The notes under the pieces: model-generated
What the model saw: the letters and a program-made list of their open reading frames with translations, nothing else
What the model was told of the DNA's origin: nothing
The model's database searches: none
NCBI GenBank assembly: GCA_021647705.1
Contig: JAKIUF010000012.1
Location: 29,373 to 93,372, forward strand
From: Gammaproteobacteria bacterium
GTDB lineage: Bacteria; Pseudomonadota; Gammaproteobacteria; SZUA-152
DNA: 64,000 nt
Reading direction: 5' to 3'
Translations under genes and position numbers: made by a program
Shown: in pieces, positions 18,215-26,972 of the stretch
How positions within the stretch are numbered: position 1 is the stretch's first letter
How the letters are laid out: every line of letters starts with the position of its first letter

Positions 18215-19899
18215 ACGTTGGCTCTTTCCTCGAAATCTACACCACCATGTTTGGCTGGACGTTTTATAACACGCTGTATGGTTTGTTTAATGTCACCGGC
18301 ATTTTGTATTTACCATTTTTAATGGTGCTGTATAAAAACTGGCGAGACCCGTATCTGTCCCAGGACGACAAACCGGCAGCAGTGACCTCACAACGCCGAA
18401 TGACCTGGGGGGTCATCTCTATCACCATGGTGTTTTCGCTGGCGGTTTTGCCATTCCAGCCGTTAGGGTTAAATGAGGTACGCTATCGCACAGCGTGTAC
18501 CGATGGCGGTGGTATCGTTACTGACACGGATGTGGCTGGCGGCACGACTGGCACCACCTACGATGACCGGTTGGGGAGTGCGGACACACGAATACCGATT
18601 ATCTGGTGGCTGGCGTTGTCAATTTCGTCCGGACTCAATCATGCCGCCACATCGTCGTTCAGTTGTTTCGAGGACATCAAGGGACTGGATCAGCAGCTAC
18701 GTAATCTGACCTTGCGAGACGATGCCTTGAGGGAGGAATATTTCCGTTTTGCCAATGAATGTTTTTTGCCTGCCAAGTCAAAATTCATGCGTGCCATGCG
18801 CGGGGGTGAGCGTCATGCTTACGTGACGAATTCGTTAGCCAGCTGGCTGGTCATTAATACCGACTATGATGCCAGCGATCCCTATTTCATCGGGTCTCAT
18901 TTCTACCTGGAGACTGATGGATTCTACAAGTGGTTTGATAAATCCGCCAATTGTGCGGCGTTGCCCGGCGGTTGTGGATTGCAGGCGGAAAAACCGGTGC
19001 CTGGCTGGCCGTATGTTGTGGCGAGGGATAATTATTCGGCAGCCGATATTGCTGCCGGTACGCCTGGACGACCCTTCTGTGACGAATGGTGGACTGATGG
19101 TGCTCGCGGACTGGAAAGCAAGTTGCTCAACAGTATCGAAGCCTCCAGGGAAACAATACCTGATTGGGATGACACCAGGACTGCATTTGAAAATATCGTA
19201 GACATGATTATAGGCGCTTGGGGGGCAGCCACATATACGCCCGATCAGTTGGAGGATCTTGTCATCAAACGGTATATCGAGTCTGATCCTCCGGAGATGA
19301 CCGGTAGATGGTCACCACCGCCATCATCGGGATCGGGTAATTCAGCCGGTGAAATAGCACTGGGGGCTGCTGGAGTGGGAGCCATCCTGTTTCCAGCGGC
19401 AGGAGCCGCTGTCGGTGGGGCGGCACTGGCCACCGGGCTGGTTGTCGCCAAAGAATTCGCGGGTTTCTATACCATGATGTTTGTGATCAAGTCCGCTGCC
19501 CCCATGCTCCAGGCTGTGTTGTTGATGATGATTTATTGCCTGTTGCTGATCTATTTGGTGGTGTCAGAATATGACGTGGATAGCGTTATCACCGCACTGT
19601 TTCTCATTCTTGCCATTCGATTTTTCACCCCTCTGTGGGCCATGGCGGATTACCTTGATGCCCAGTTGTTCCTGGCCATGTTCCCGGATGCCACCTGGCT
19701 GGGATCCGATGTCACCTTCGCCTTCGAACGGCTGTTGCTGGATATGGTGCTGACGGTGCTTTATATCGTCGCGCCGTTACTGTTGCTGTACCTGATGCAA
19801 ATGGCGGGACAAAATATTGCTAGAGTCGGTGATGCCGGTATGGGAGGCAGCAAGATCGAAGCTGTTGGCAAAGGAGTGGGTGGTTCCGGAAGGCGATGA
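18211..19899 (+). CDS. traG: TraG-like conjugal transfer protein (N-terminal domain type)
   Basis: 562 residues from the ATG overlapping the upstream stop. The opening 'GSFLEIYTTMFGWTFYNTLYGLF' and the following helix (about 20-40) are typical of the TraG N-terminal domain. A large periplasmic part with Cys pairs is followed by a cluster of membrane helices at about 380-530. TraG-type proteins stabilise mating pairs and contribute to pilus assembly. It lacks the long C-terminal periplasmic extension of F-plasmid TraG, as usual in ICEs. It ends the + strand operon, and the next gene is convergent 25 bases away. Confidence 0.85.
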   Translation: MNVGSFLEIYTTMFGWTFYNTLYGLFNVTGILYLPFLMVLYKNWRDPYLSQDDKPAAVTSQRRMTWGVISITMVFSLAVLPFQPLGLNEVRYRTACTDGGGIVTDTDVAGGTTGTTYDDRLGSADTRIPIIWWLALSISSGLNHAATSSFSCFEDIKGLDQQLRNLTLRDDALREEYFRFANECFLPAKSKFMRAMRGGERHAYVTNSLASWLVINTDYDASDPYFIGSHFYLETDGFYKWFDKSANCAALPGGCGLQAEKPVPGWPYVVARDNYSAADIAAGTPGRPFCDEWWTDGARGLESKLLNSIEASRETIPDWDDTRTAFENIVDMIIGAWGAATYTPDQLEDLVIKRYIESDPPEMTGRWSPPPSSGSGNSAGEIALGAAGVGAILFPAAGAAVGGAALATGLVVAKEFAGFYTMMFVIKSAAPMLQAVLLMMIYCLLLIYLVVSEYDVDSVITALFLILAIRFFTPLWAMADYLDAQLFLAMFPDATWLGSDVTFAFERLLLDMVLTVLYIVAPLLLLYLMQMAGQNIARVGDAGMGGSKIEAVGKGVGGSGRR

Positions 19900-19924
19900 T
19901 GAAAGTGAAGTCAGTGGTTATTTA

Positions 19925-20389
19925 TTACACTGGCTTACCATTTCTATAATAATCATCACTTTCTTCATCTCCGTAATCAATTGGCTCATAATGGTTTCCG
20001 GAACTACTGATGCAATATCCATTTGGCACCATGGAATCGTTTACATCCTCATCCTCCCGCTTGCGTTTCGGCTCAGCCGCCACCACTCGCAGCCGGGTTT
20101 CTTTCAAGGTGGCCAGCACACGGGGGATACCCAAATACAGGGCACCGCCCAAAAAGGCCGCCAGGCCCAGCACGGCAACGGCAATCAGCGGCAGGGTGAC
20201 GGTGGTGCTTAGACCCGCCATTAAATTCAGGCTGTGCAACAGCACTACCGTTCCCAGGGGCAGCAGGGTGGCCAACCAGGGTAACACCCAGCGGCGACTG
20301 TCACCGCCACGCTTGCGACAACGGGCCATCCACAGTGGCATAGCCACCGCCGTGGCCAGCAGTATTAAAAGGAGCAGTGTTGTTGTCAT
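19925..20389 (-). CDS. Small membrane protein, unknown
   Basis: 154 residues with three hydrophobic segments (about 2-20, 36-55, 64-88) and a hydrophilic, acidic C-terminal tail (DYGDEESDDYYR). It converges on traG. No domain was recognised. It lies directly between the conjugation operon and the first toxin-antitoxin module. Confidence 0.5.
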   Translation of the reverse strand: MTTTLLLLILLATAVAMPLWMARCRKRGGDSRRWVLPWLATLLPLGTVVLLHSLNLMAGLSTTVTLPLIAVAVLGLAAFLGGALYLGIPRVLATLKETRLRVVAAEPKRKREDEDVNDSMVPNGYCISSSGNHYEPIDYGDEESDDYYRNGKPV

Positions 20390-20450
20390 GATCGTATTGT
20401 CTTCGTTCTTTGGTTATCTCTGCACAGTGTAGCCTTGTGCGCAGAGAGAG

Positions 20451-20732
20451 TCATCGTTGTTCGCGTCCATGCCACACACGAATGATCACCACACAATCGC
20501 TATCGATGATATAGCAAAGCACGTAGGCTCCCGCGCCAAAGGGGAGATAGAGTTCCCTTCGGTTCGTGTCGTCACCCATTGGCCTACCTATCTCGGGCAT
20601 TTCTGCCAGCCTGTCGGTGCCATCCAGTAGAGCCTCCATGGCTCGTCCGGCAGCGCAGGGATCCTGTTGGATGAGAAAGTCGTATAGCCGCTGGGTATCT
20701 TGCCAAGCCTCGGGCAACCAGCGCACCCTCAT
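20451..20732 (-). CDS. ParE/RelE-type toxin (module 1)
   Basis: 93 residues with the RelE/ParE pattern: 'WLPEAWQDTQRLYDFL' first helix, 'PEIGRPMGDDTNRRELYLPFG' central strands and the C-terminal 'IIRVWHGREQR'. ParE-type members poison gyrase and RelE-type members cut mRNA; which applies cannot be decided from sequence. It overlaps the antitoxin gene by four bases, in antitoxin-first order. On an ICE such modules usually stabilise the element. Confidence 0.85.
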   Translation of the reverse strand: MRVRWLPEAWQDTQRLYDFLIQQDPCAAGRAMEALLDGTDRLAEMPEIGRPMGDDTNRRELYLPFGAGAYVLCYIIDSDCVVIIRVWHGREQR

Positions 20733-21007
20733 CCAGTAGCGGTCTTCATTCGGGCCTGGTCAGCGAGGCGGGTGAGCCGGATACTCACTTCTTCGTGGCT
20801 CAAATGCTCGCCGGTATTCCGGTACCGCTGCCAGCGCTGCTGATCTTCTTGTTTTTCACGCTCAAAGCACTCTTCCTTTGCCAAGTACTCCAGGATGGCC
20901 TTTTTCATCATCCAGTGTGGCGTCCTGTCCTTGGTGGCACCGAGCGCCTTGAGGCGGTCTCGCACATTTTCGTCCAGCTTGACGCCCATGGTCGTTGTTT
21001 TCATCAT
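20729..21007 (-). CDS. Ribbon-helix-helix antitoxin (module 1)
   Basis: 92 residues using the first of two adjacent ATGs (21007, 21004) behind a GGAG. The N-terminal 'TTTMGVKLDENVRDRLKALG' is a CopG/ParD-like ribbon-helix-helix DNA-binding segment. The C-terminal half, rich in E/Q/R, would wrap the toxin. It should repress its own promoter in the 270-base region upstream. A longer N-terminal form beginning at 21058 is unlikely. Confidence 0.85.
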   Translation of the reverse strand: MMKTTTMGVKLDENVRDRLKALGATKDRTPHWMMKKAILEYLAKEECFEREKQEDQQRWQRYRNTGEHLSHEEVSIRLTRLADQARMKTATG

Positions 21008-21277
21008 TGCTCCGGCTCCGGTAAAGGTTGCACCTAACGCAACCATACTATAGCACACAATGTCACAATCACCAGGTGGACGGCTTGCGCCGTGACTGAG
21101 TGGGGCGTTACTAAAACGAGCACGGTTTGGCAGGCGTGGAAGAAGGTAGTGGACTGGGGTTTGTATTTCAAGGTCGCAAGGAATATCAATAAGTTACGGG
21201 ATGTTTCCACAGAGACTTACTCACTAGCGCTTCCTGAACCACACGGGGTTAATTATTCAATCACAAATGGCTATCTT

Positions 21278-21568
21278 TTAGTATCCCGCTTCTTTCTGGT
21301 GCCGCACGGCGAGGATAGTCGCTGTTTCACCCTCGAAACGATACAGCGCGATATAGCCACTGCCTCCGAAATCGATTGGCCATTCCCGAAAAGCCGAATC
21401 CATGTCCTCAACAGGCCGTCCGGCACCTGGCTGGTGAGCCAGAATGTTCACGCCTGCTCGTACCATCTTGATGGCGCGACGTGCGGCGGCTTCGTCTTTT
21501 AGGGCCAAAAAACGATAGAGTCGTTGTACGTCAGCCAGAGCTGACGGTGTCCAGATCAGACGTGACAC
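21278..21568 (-). CDS. ParE-type toxin (module 2)
   Basis: 96 residues: 'IWTPSALADVQRLYRFLALKD' helix, 'PGAGRPVEDM', 'FREWPIDFGGSGYIALY' strands and the C-terminal 'ILAVRHQKEAGY'. It is a diverged relative of the toxin at 20451-20732, with the same 'RLYxFL' helix and 'GRPxxD' turn. It overlaps its antitoxin gene by 13 bases. Confidence 0.87.
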   Translation of the reverse strand: MSRLIWTPSALADVQRLYRFLALKDEAAARRAIKMVRAGVNILAHQPGAGRPVEDMDSAFREWPIDFGGSGYIALYRFEGETATILAVRHQKEAGY

Positions 21569-21828
21569 TTGGGTGGCTCCACATCCTCGCCTGCTTCAAG
21601 TTTTGCCAACCAGATATCCACCTCTTCCAATGTCAGATGCTGCCCATTCGACGCGTACGTGGCCCATGCATTCAGCGCATCCTGCTTGAAGGCCTCACGC
21701 TTTTCTTCGCGCTCGACATAATTGCGGATTGCGTCACACATAATCCAATGCGCTGAACGGCGTCGCACCTCCGCCAGATGTTGAACCCGGCTTTTCAGCT
21801 CATCATCAATTTTGACCGATATAGCCAT
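21556..21828 (-). CDS. Ribbon-helix-helix antitoxin (module 2)
   Basis: 90 residues. 'MAISVKIDDELKSRVQHLAEV' is a ribbon-helix-helix segment. 'SAHWIMCDAIRNYVEREEKREAF' continues as the typical helical toxin-binding arm. Same gene order as module 1, suggesting two related modules acquired or duplicated in tandem. Confidence 0.87.
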   Translation of the reverse strand: MAISVKIDDELKSRVQHLAEVRRRSAHWIMCDAIRNYVEREEKREAFKQDALNAWATYASNGQHLTLEEVDIWLAKLEAGEDVEPPKCHV

Positions 21829-22084
21829 CGTTAAGCCCTCACCTTATTGCTAAGTAATACCTATTAATACCGTAGCACATAAATAGTGAAGCTGGTGATT
21901 ATTTATTGCATAATCTGAAAGAAAAAGAAGGTAAAGAAGGTTTGGCAAGCGTGAAAGGAGGCCGGTGGATCGGACAAACAAGAGACCACGACCAGGGATC
22001 GGCGAAGCTTCCGGGCGCAGCAAGGTTACGGCGCGGTGCGCCTTTCGCGGCCTGCGGCCACCACCCACGACGTCAAGGAATTCA

Positions 22085-22329
22085 TTATTCAACCACAAAC
22101 ATTTTATCCAGGTTTGCAATGGCGAGAATTTTTCTGATTTCCGTATTGCAATTGATCAAACGAATATTCGCGGCTTTTTCACCCGCATGTTCGCGTAACA
22201 ACAACACCATGCCGATGGCGGAACTGTCGATAAACGTTACCTTGCCAAGATCGATTTAAAATCAAACCGTCCATTAATGGACAGGGTCAACTCGTTCCCG
22301 TCACTGGATAATACGGCACTAAAGTCCAT
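22085..22329 (-). pseudogene. STAS-domain anti-anti-sigma factor, frameshifted with internal deletion
   Basis: From a good start (GGAG, then ATG at 22329) the frame reads MDFSAVLSSDGNELTLSING, then RFDFKS, and stops soon after. In another frame the - strand continues LGKVTFIDSSAIGMVLLL and ends in 'ILAIANLDKMFVVE'. FIDSSAIGM is the STAS phosphorylation-site motif (serine). Together the two parts give about 80 residues instead of the family's ~100, so about 20 codons are missing in the middle and the frame is broken. It is a relic of a SpoIIAA-type regulator. Confidence 0.75.
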
Positions 22330-22361
22330 TTTTATCTCCTTGTTATTGCGTCAATCCATTT

Positions 22362-22748
22362 TTATTTGGCCAAGCCTGCATCCCTCGCCTGCCAGTAGGC
22401 TTCCTCCATTCTCACCACAGTTTCGGACAGCGTCAGATTGAGTTCTTTCCCGAGGGACAAAAGGCGCATGTGGGCATAATGATCGAGATCAATGCCCACT
22501 TTTGCTTTTGTTGTCCGGTAATCCCGGTCGCGCTTACGTGCGGCCAACACGGCCGTTTTTAATTTTTTAAAGATAGGCGCTGGCAGATAGTCATCGCACC
22601 ACGATTGTAGCTGTTCCGGTGTGCCCGCGTGACAAAATCGCATGTAGCCGTCCACGTCAGAAATATCGCCACGTTTCATGGCATTCTGGAGATAGCGGCG
22701 AGCATTACTTATATCCGTTTTGCTGATGGTGTATTTGGGTCTGGGCAT
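22362..22748 (-). CDS. Hypothetical protein, possible ribbon-helix-helix DNA-binding
   Basis: 128 residues, rich in K/R. The C-terminal half 'TTKAKVGIDLDHYAHMRLLS' followed by LGKELNLTLSETVVRMEEAY resembles a ribbon-helix-helix arrangement as in plasmid and ICE regulators. The N-terminal part (SNARRYLQNAMKRGDISDV) was not recognised. The ATG lies behind a region with imperfect palindromes at 22770-22802 that could be its operator. Confidence 0.5.
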   Translation of the reverse strand: MPRPKYTISKTDISNARRYLQNAMKRGDISDVDGYMRFCHAGTPEQLQSWCDDYLPAPIFKKLKTAVLAARKRDRDYRTTKAKVGIDLDHYAHMRLLSLGKELNLTLSETVVRMEEAYWQARDAGLAK

Positions 22749-22768
22749 GGACGTTATCCTGATCGTTG

Positions 22769-22802
22769 TGTATGTAAAGCGCAGTATACATTACTGAGTA
22801 AT
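22769..22802. promoter_or_regulatory. Possible operator (palindromes) upstream of the 22362-22748 gene
   Basis: An imperfect dyad TGTATGTAAAGCGCAGTATACA is directly followed by the dyad ATTACTGAGTAAT. Both lie 20-55 bases upstream of a start codon of a putative DNA-binding protein, so autoregulation is plausible. No -10/-35 pair was confidently assigned. Confidence 0.3.
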
Positions 22803-22926
22803 ATTTTCAAGGGTTTCATAACGCAATTCCAATGAAAATCCGTCTGCAGGCATCACAAACAGTCAGTTTATTCTATTTTACTTGCGCTAAAGAGTCACTA
22901 AGGCTACTATGTGATAACATTCGGGA

Positions 22927-23588
22927 ATGGATAGATTGTTAGAATTGAAAGATCTGAAAAAACTGGTTGAGCGCAATAAAGGTCAGCACCAGGATTTGAA
23001 TGCCGCCTTGATTGTGGTTGCGGCCATTTGGGGTGTAAAGGCGGGTGAGCTATCGTTGATAGAGGTCGCTGACGTTCTTGCCCCGAAAGGAGGCCTAAAA
23101 AAAAGTGGATACTCAGAAAGGAGGTTTCATTTAACGGGTGCGCTCGCGAGCTTTATACTGAACATGAAAGCTTAACGGAGTACCTGAATGTATACTTCTC
23201 TTTCAGAATCGACCAGAAGCAAGGGGTTTCCAATATCGGTGAGTACCGTGGTCTTGATCCTAAGAGTAAGCTGTTTCTTGACCCTAATGGCTTACCGTTC
23301 AAATTCTCTCGCCGCGAAGCGGGGAACAGGGTCAACCTTCAGCCGACGGGCATGAATGCCTATTTCAAGAAGCTGATTTTAAATGCAGGCTTGCTGGGAG
23401 TAACCTACAAGGATTTCCGGAGGTCACTTGCGATTCAAATGTATCGAGAGGGTTATCGAAAAACAGGGGTCGTTAAAGATATCATGCAATACCTCGGCAT
23501 TCGTTCTTACAGTGCAATGCGGAAGATTTTAAACAGTGATCCCAAAATGTTGCATGATATGATCAAGGGTATTCACAAGCGAATTTAG
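22927..23588 (+). pseudogene. Tyrosine-recombinase-like integrase, frameshifted
   Basis: The first frame gives 'MDRLLELKDLKKLVERNKGQ' through 'SERRFHLTGALASFILNMKA'. Around 23130-23145 the sense shifts to another frame that reads RELYTEHESLTEYLNVYFSF through to IKGIHKRI. The second part contains 'VTYKDFRRSLAIQMYREGY' and 'IMQYLGIRSYSAMRKIL', matching the R-box and late helices of short tyrosine recombinases. No clear catalytic tyrosine context remains. One -1-type shift separates the two halves, so it is either a pseudogene or a sequencing error. Confidence 0.65.
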
Positions 23589-23721
23589 GTAAAAAAACAG
23601 AAATCCCATATGACTGCCCGGCATCACCAAGCCCGGCGATACTCCACAGGCAAAGCAAGAGTTATTAGCAGAGCACGACCATGATCAGACGCGGTTCGAG
23701 CCACCACGAGGATTTAGGTAA

Positions 23722-23877
23722 GTGATAGAAATAATATTAAATATAGTCACTATTATTACGCTGATTATAATACCCTATCTATACACGTCATTGGATAAAA
23801 ATTTGTCTGATGGACAGAATAAAAGTGCCATCGCTGATTTCATTGTGCCTCATCATCCACGCAATCCAGGGGCCTAG
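23722..23877 (+). CDS. Possible small membrane peptide
   Basis: 51 residues from GTG, with one hydrophobic helix (IEIILNIVTIITLIIIPYLY) and a polar tail ending HHPRNPGA. A TAGGTAA lies just before the start. This is the only coding-like stretch in the 380 bases between the broken integrase and the DUF5131 gene. Low certainty. Confidence 0.3.
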   Translation: MIEIILNIVTIITLIIIPYLYTSLDKNLSDGQNKSAIADFIVPHHPRNPGA

Positions 23878-23967
23878 CCGTGCTTTCCCTCCTGGATATC
23901 TAAACGGCGTTTGAAAATGCATTATGTGTATTCCTTTTTCATTGAGAGAAGATTTTTATTGGGTATT

Positions 23968-24717
23968 TTAGAGTGTGGGCGCATGAAGTTCCGGGCTGGC
24001 ATCCCAGGTGCGCCCTTCAAACAGACGGCCATTTTGCGACTTGCGGCGTTTCACACCATCAGCACCCCAGCCGCCCCATTGTTTAAAGAAAAAAGAAACG
24101 TGCTTCCGGTCGCATTGTCCTTTGATATTGGCGACCCATTCAGGTTGCATCGGTCGTGCCTTCGGCCCTGACTCACCACCGACAATCACCCAGTCAATGT
24201 TTTCCAGGTTGAAGATACCAATATCCTCAAGTAACGGCTCCACCGATAGAAAACGTATGGTGGCCGGTATGTCTCGTAGCTGATCGATACGCGGCAGCCC
24301 GTGTGTTTTGTTTTCCACAGAAACGCCCAACCAGGCATTGGCCGGTGGCATGCGCTTGCGAAAATATTTTCGCATCCGTGCCGCGCGTTTCGTGAGGATT
24401 TGGTAGGTGTGGTGTGGCGTCTGTTCGATGACGGCCATCACTTGATCAATAAAGGCAAACGGAACATGCTCGTGAAACAGGTCGCTCATGGAGTTGACGA
24501 AATACACGGTGGGCTTCTTCCGTCGCAGTGGTTGTTCAAGGCGATGCGGGTGCCGCGTCAGCACAAAGCCCTGCTCGTAGCCGGGTGTCCCCATGGCGTG
24601 TAAACGATGTGCCATGGTTTCTGCATAACAGTGCTTACAGCCTGCGGAAATCTTGGTACACCCCGTGGTGGGGTTCCAGGTTTGCTCTGTCCATTCAATC
24701 GGTGTCTTGTTACTCAT
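23968..24717 (-). CDS. DUF5131 (phage Gp37/Gp68-like) protein
   Basis: 249 residues from the ATG 8 bases behind GGAGG. The family signature is clear: 'IEWTEQTWNPTTGCTKISAGC', CKHCYAE with the closely spaced cysteines, 'VFVNSMSDLFHE' type block (here VYFVNSMSDLFHEHV), 'WLGVSVEN', 'FLSVEPLLEDIG' and 'IVGGESGPKARPM', then FFKQWGGWG near the C-terminus. The Cys pattern suggests a metal or radical-SAM-like centre. These proteins are common phage and island cargo with no established function. The SprT-like gene lies 11 bases upstream in the same direction, so they are probably co-transcribed. Confidence 0.88.
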   Translation of the reverse strand: MSNKTPIEWTEQTWNPTTGCTKISAGCKHCYAETMAHRLHAMGTPGYEQGFVLTRHPHRLEQPLRRKKPTVYFVNSMSDLFHEHVPFAFIDQVMAVIEQTPHHTYQILTKRAARMRKYFRKRMPPANAWLGVSVENKTHGLPRIDQLRDIPATIRFLSVEPLLEDIGIFNLENIDWVIVGGESGPKARPMQPEWVANIKGQCDRKHVSFFFKQWGGWGADGVKRRKSQNGRLFEGRTWDASPELHAPTL

Positions 24718-24728
24718 TATTGGCCTCC

Positions 24729-25493
24729 TCATTCAGCTTGGTAGGGCAGGTCGCAGTTTCCACACAGCACATTCAGCCCGGGTTTACCCCATAAGTTGGT
24801 ATTGCAACCCTGGCAGTGGTATCGCGCTTTTTGCCGGGCGCGTGCGACCAGTTGGATGGTGTCGAGCGCCACCACATCCGGAATCAGGGCCGACATTTGG
24901 GTATACAAAAGCGCTTGCTCCGACGGTTCATGTCCTGGTTGCTCATCATCAGTATCGATCAACATCATCTCGTTGTTTCGGATCTGGCACGCCGCAGAAG
25001 GCGCACCAAAACGATCCACCCAGGGCAACTGAAACCCTGACGCTATCAGTTCACAGCAAACCGTCAGGAAACGACCGCCGGGAGTGGGGTAGTCCGACAT
25101 CTTCTGCCCGGTGACCCGTCCACCTTCCATTCCGGTGCTGCTGGGCATCAGCCCCAGCGCCTGCATCTTTTCAGCCCATTCCTTATTGTGGTAACCGCGT
25201 CGACTTTTATGTTGCCCGAATTCATGTTGCCACAAGTGGCATTGCTCATGCACCAGGGTCTGGAATATCTCGATCAAGGCATGGTGCGCGAAGTACGCAG
25301 GGTTCAGGGCAATCTCATGGGCCTTGTGGCCATCCGGTGATACCCAGCGCTCCGGGGCAAAATATCCCATGGTGTTTTTTTCACGCTGGGCAGTAATCAG
25401 GGCATGCGGCAAGTCACCACCGAACAGGCGTTGATTAAAGAAGGTGTAGGCCCGCTGTAACAGACCATAGAAATCCTGTGTCGGTGTGCCCAT
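24729..25493 (-). CDS. SprT-like zinc metallopeptidase
   Basis: 254 residues from the ATG of MGTPTQDFYG; an upstream extension to 25679 looks non-coding. The zinc-binding motif is in 'FQTLVHEQCHLWQHEFG' (HExxH with a following His). A C-terminal zinc ribbon is formed by 'YHCQGCNTNLWGKPGLNVLCGNC' (two CxxC pairs). SprT/Spartan-type domains are linked to proteolysis of DNA-protein crosslinks. Bacterial ICE and phage versions with a C-terminal ribbon are common but little studied. First gene of a two-gene unit with DUF5131. Confidence 0.85.
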   Translation of the reverse strand: MGTPTQDFYGLLQRAYTFFNQRLFGGDLPHALITAQREKNTMGYFAPERWVSPDGHKAHEIALNPAYFAHHALIEIFQTLVHEQCHLWQHEFGQHKSRRGYHNKEWAEKMQALGLMPSSTGMEGGRVTGQKMSDYPTPGGRFLTVCCELIASGFQLPWVDRFGAPSAACQIRNNEMMLIDTDDEQPGHEPSEQALLYTQMSALIPDVVALDTIQLVARARQKARYHCQGCNTNLWGKPGLNVLCGNCDLPYQAE

Positions 25494-25506
25494 GTGGTCA
25501 TGTGTA

Positions 25507-25524
25507 TTGTTTCGTACGATACAA
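25507..25524. promoter_or_regulatory. Palindromic operator-like site upstream of the SprT-like gene
   Basis: TTGTTTCGTACGATACAA is an 18-base dyad with one mismatched pair, centred 22 bases upstream of the SprT-like start codon. Its position and symmetry fit a repressor operator or palindromic mRNA leader. Confidence 0.45.
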
Positions 25525-25889
25525 TTCAAGTATCGTGATCCCGAATCAGGCGAGCGGGGCGGTAATTCAGGGGATTTTCGCGGGTTTTTCGCGGGTGATT
25601 CGGCCCAAGCATTTATTCCGCCACATGAGTTACCTTTAGACTGTATTCTGTTGACCTTCAGCGCAACGAGACAACTCACCTGTACCGGTATTTAAGACCC
25701 CCTTGCACCCATTTCGGGCCACGAAAAGGCGCACAGGCACATAATGTGTGTGTTACGTGGTTACGTTTACCATAATGTGTAATGTTGACTTTTAACCGGG
25801 CCTAACCTATCTTTATGGACAGGAAAATTTGAGGCTATCATCAGAAGAGGAGATGTTGAAATGCTAATATTGGTAATTAACTTACTACG
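25525..25889. other. Intergenic region, no gene seen
   Basis: Divergent spacer between the SprT-like gene (-) and a small membrane protein (+). It holds two copies of CATAATGTGT (25740 and 25772) about 30 bases apart, and A/T-rich stretches that may carry promoters in both directions. No convincing coding frame. Confidence 0.4.
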
Positions 25890-25907
25890 ATGCCGGAGAG
25901 ACCCCAT

Positions 25908-26237
25908 ATGAAAAATTATGCCTATGCAACGGGAATGTTGATCAATATAGTCCTAATCATTGGTGGAGTTGCGTATCTCACTTGGATGTCAACTCAAACT
26001 GAAATAGACATTGTACGTCAATCCAGCATCTTTTCAGTGATGGTGGAGGCCGTGTCATGGTTATTGGCTGTCTGGGTAATCTCTAAATCTTTCAAAAAAA
26101 TCCCCATGAAAACAAAGATATTATGGGTCGCTACTGGGGTAATGTTAATCATTGTAGGCACACAAATACTGTCACCCCTAGCGGGAGAGTCCTATCGACA
26201 CGTAGGGGGAATGGCAACCAAAATAACGCTAAAATAA
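25908..26237 (+). CDS. Small membrane protein, unknown
   Basis: 109 residues from the ATG placed 6-8 bases after GGAGAG. Three hydrophobic segments (about 8-27, 44-62, 70-88). No recognised domain. Local base composition is A/T-richer than the downstream integrase module. Stands alone. Confidence 0.5.
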   Translation: MKNYAYATGMLINIVLIIGGVAYLTWMSTQTEIDIVRQSSIFSVMVEAVSWLLAVWVISKSFKKIPMKTKILWVATGVMLIIVGTQILSPLAGESYRHVGGMATKITLK

Positions 26238-26257
26238 TTCATTACTAAATATTGGAA

Positions 26258-26419
26258 ATGATGATGAAACCTCTATTTGTACCACTGAACACTGAATACT
26301 TTGAGGCGTTTGCTGTAGTGCATACCCCTTGCGCTTCGCACAACGAAGCCTGTGCCCAACTGGCGAAAGTAATTGCACGTCGGCGTCGGCGAGGATACAC
26401 CGCTGTCATTACCCATTAA
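26258..26419 (+). pseudogene. Relic of a WGR-domain gene (decayed copy 1)
   Basis: A 53-codon frame reads MMKPLFVPLNTEYFE and then AFAVVHTPCASHNEACAQLA and 'VIARRRRRGYTAVITH'. The last ~38 residues align with the C-terminal half of the intact WGR protein at 26965-27216 (RVVHTPFTSYGEACTRLTQV and ARRRARGYAAVLSH). The WGR core itself is missing. It precedes the truncated integrase copy exactly as the intact WGR gene precedes the intact integrase. Confidence 0.65.
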
Positions 26420-26972
26420 AAACCCATCGTCGAATGACATAGACACCGCATCTACCGAGGGCCATCTCCAGCGCACGGTACATATCGATTGGGACTACCT
26501 GGTCAAGCAGCGACCTGTGGTGCTGACACATTCCACTTTGCCACCGTACCTGTTACTGCCCGAGGTGCATGCGCTGCTGGATCGCGCCCTGCATTCTAAT
26601 CATCGTCTGATGATCAACACCCTGTGGCACACCGGTGCTCGTATCTCCGAATGCCTGAGTCTGACACGCAACGCCTTTCATCTTGATGGTGAGCACAGCT
26701 ATGTGTCCCTCAAAATATCCAAACGCCGTGGTCGGCCACGCACCAATGCCGCCGGTGATCCGCTGCCGCGCTTAGTGCCAATCACGGACAGGGATTACTT
26801 GTTAGAGTTAGAGCGCTATTTCACAACGCACCGGCAACGTGATGAAGAGGTAAAATGTTTATTGGCGGCACATGATCTCATGTGCCTGGGTGTCACAAAA
26901 ACAGGCCAGCCACGCCATCCACTGTACATAAAATCAGTTAAACAACTGGAGGCACTGAACAGGCATGCCTAA
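26373..26972 (+). pseudogene. Truncated tyrosine recombinase (decayed copy 1)
   Basis: The frame runs from the stretch corresponding to the start of the intact copy (TPLSLPIKNPSS against MPLSYPTKTSRP), through the catalytic-arginine region HTGARISECLSL, to 'LLELERYFTTHR'. It then loses similarity and ends RQRDEEVKCLL ... LEALNRHA. The start codon of the intact copy is replaced by ACA here. The C-terminal catalytic HxxR, H and Y region is absent, so it cannot recombine DNA. Confidence 0.8.

Noticed and set aside
21092..21502. + strand frame overlapping the second ParE toxin
   Set aside because: Runs antisense through a well-supported toxin gene and shows no domain.
21829..22084. Possible gene between the second toxin module and the STAS relic
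   Set aside because: Frames present (for example 21906-22259) are low-complexity or antisense to the STAS relic.
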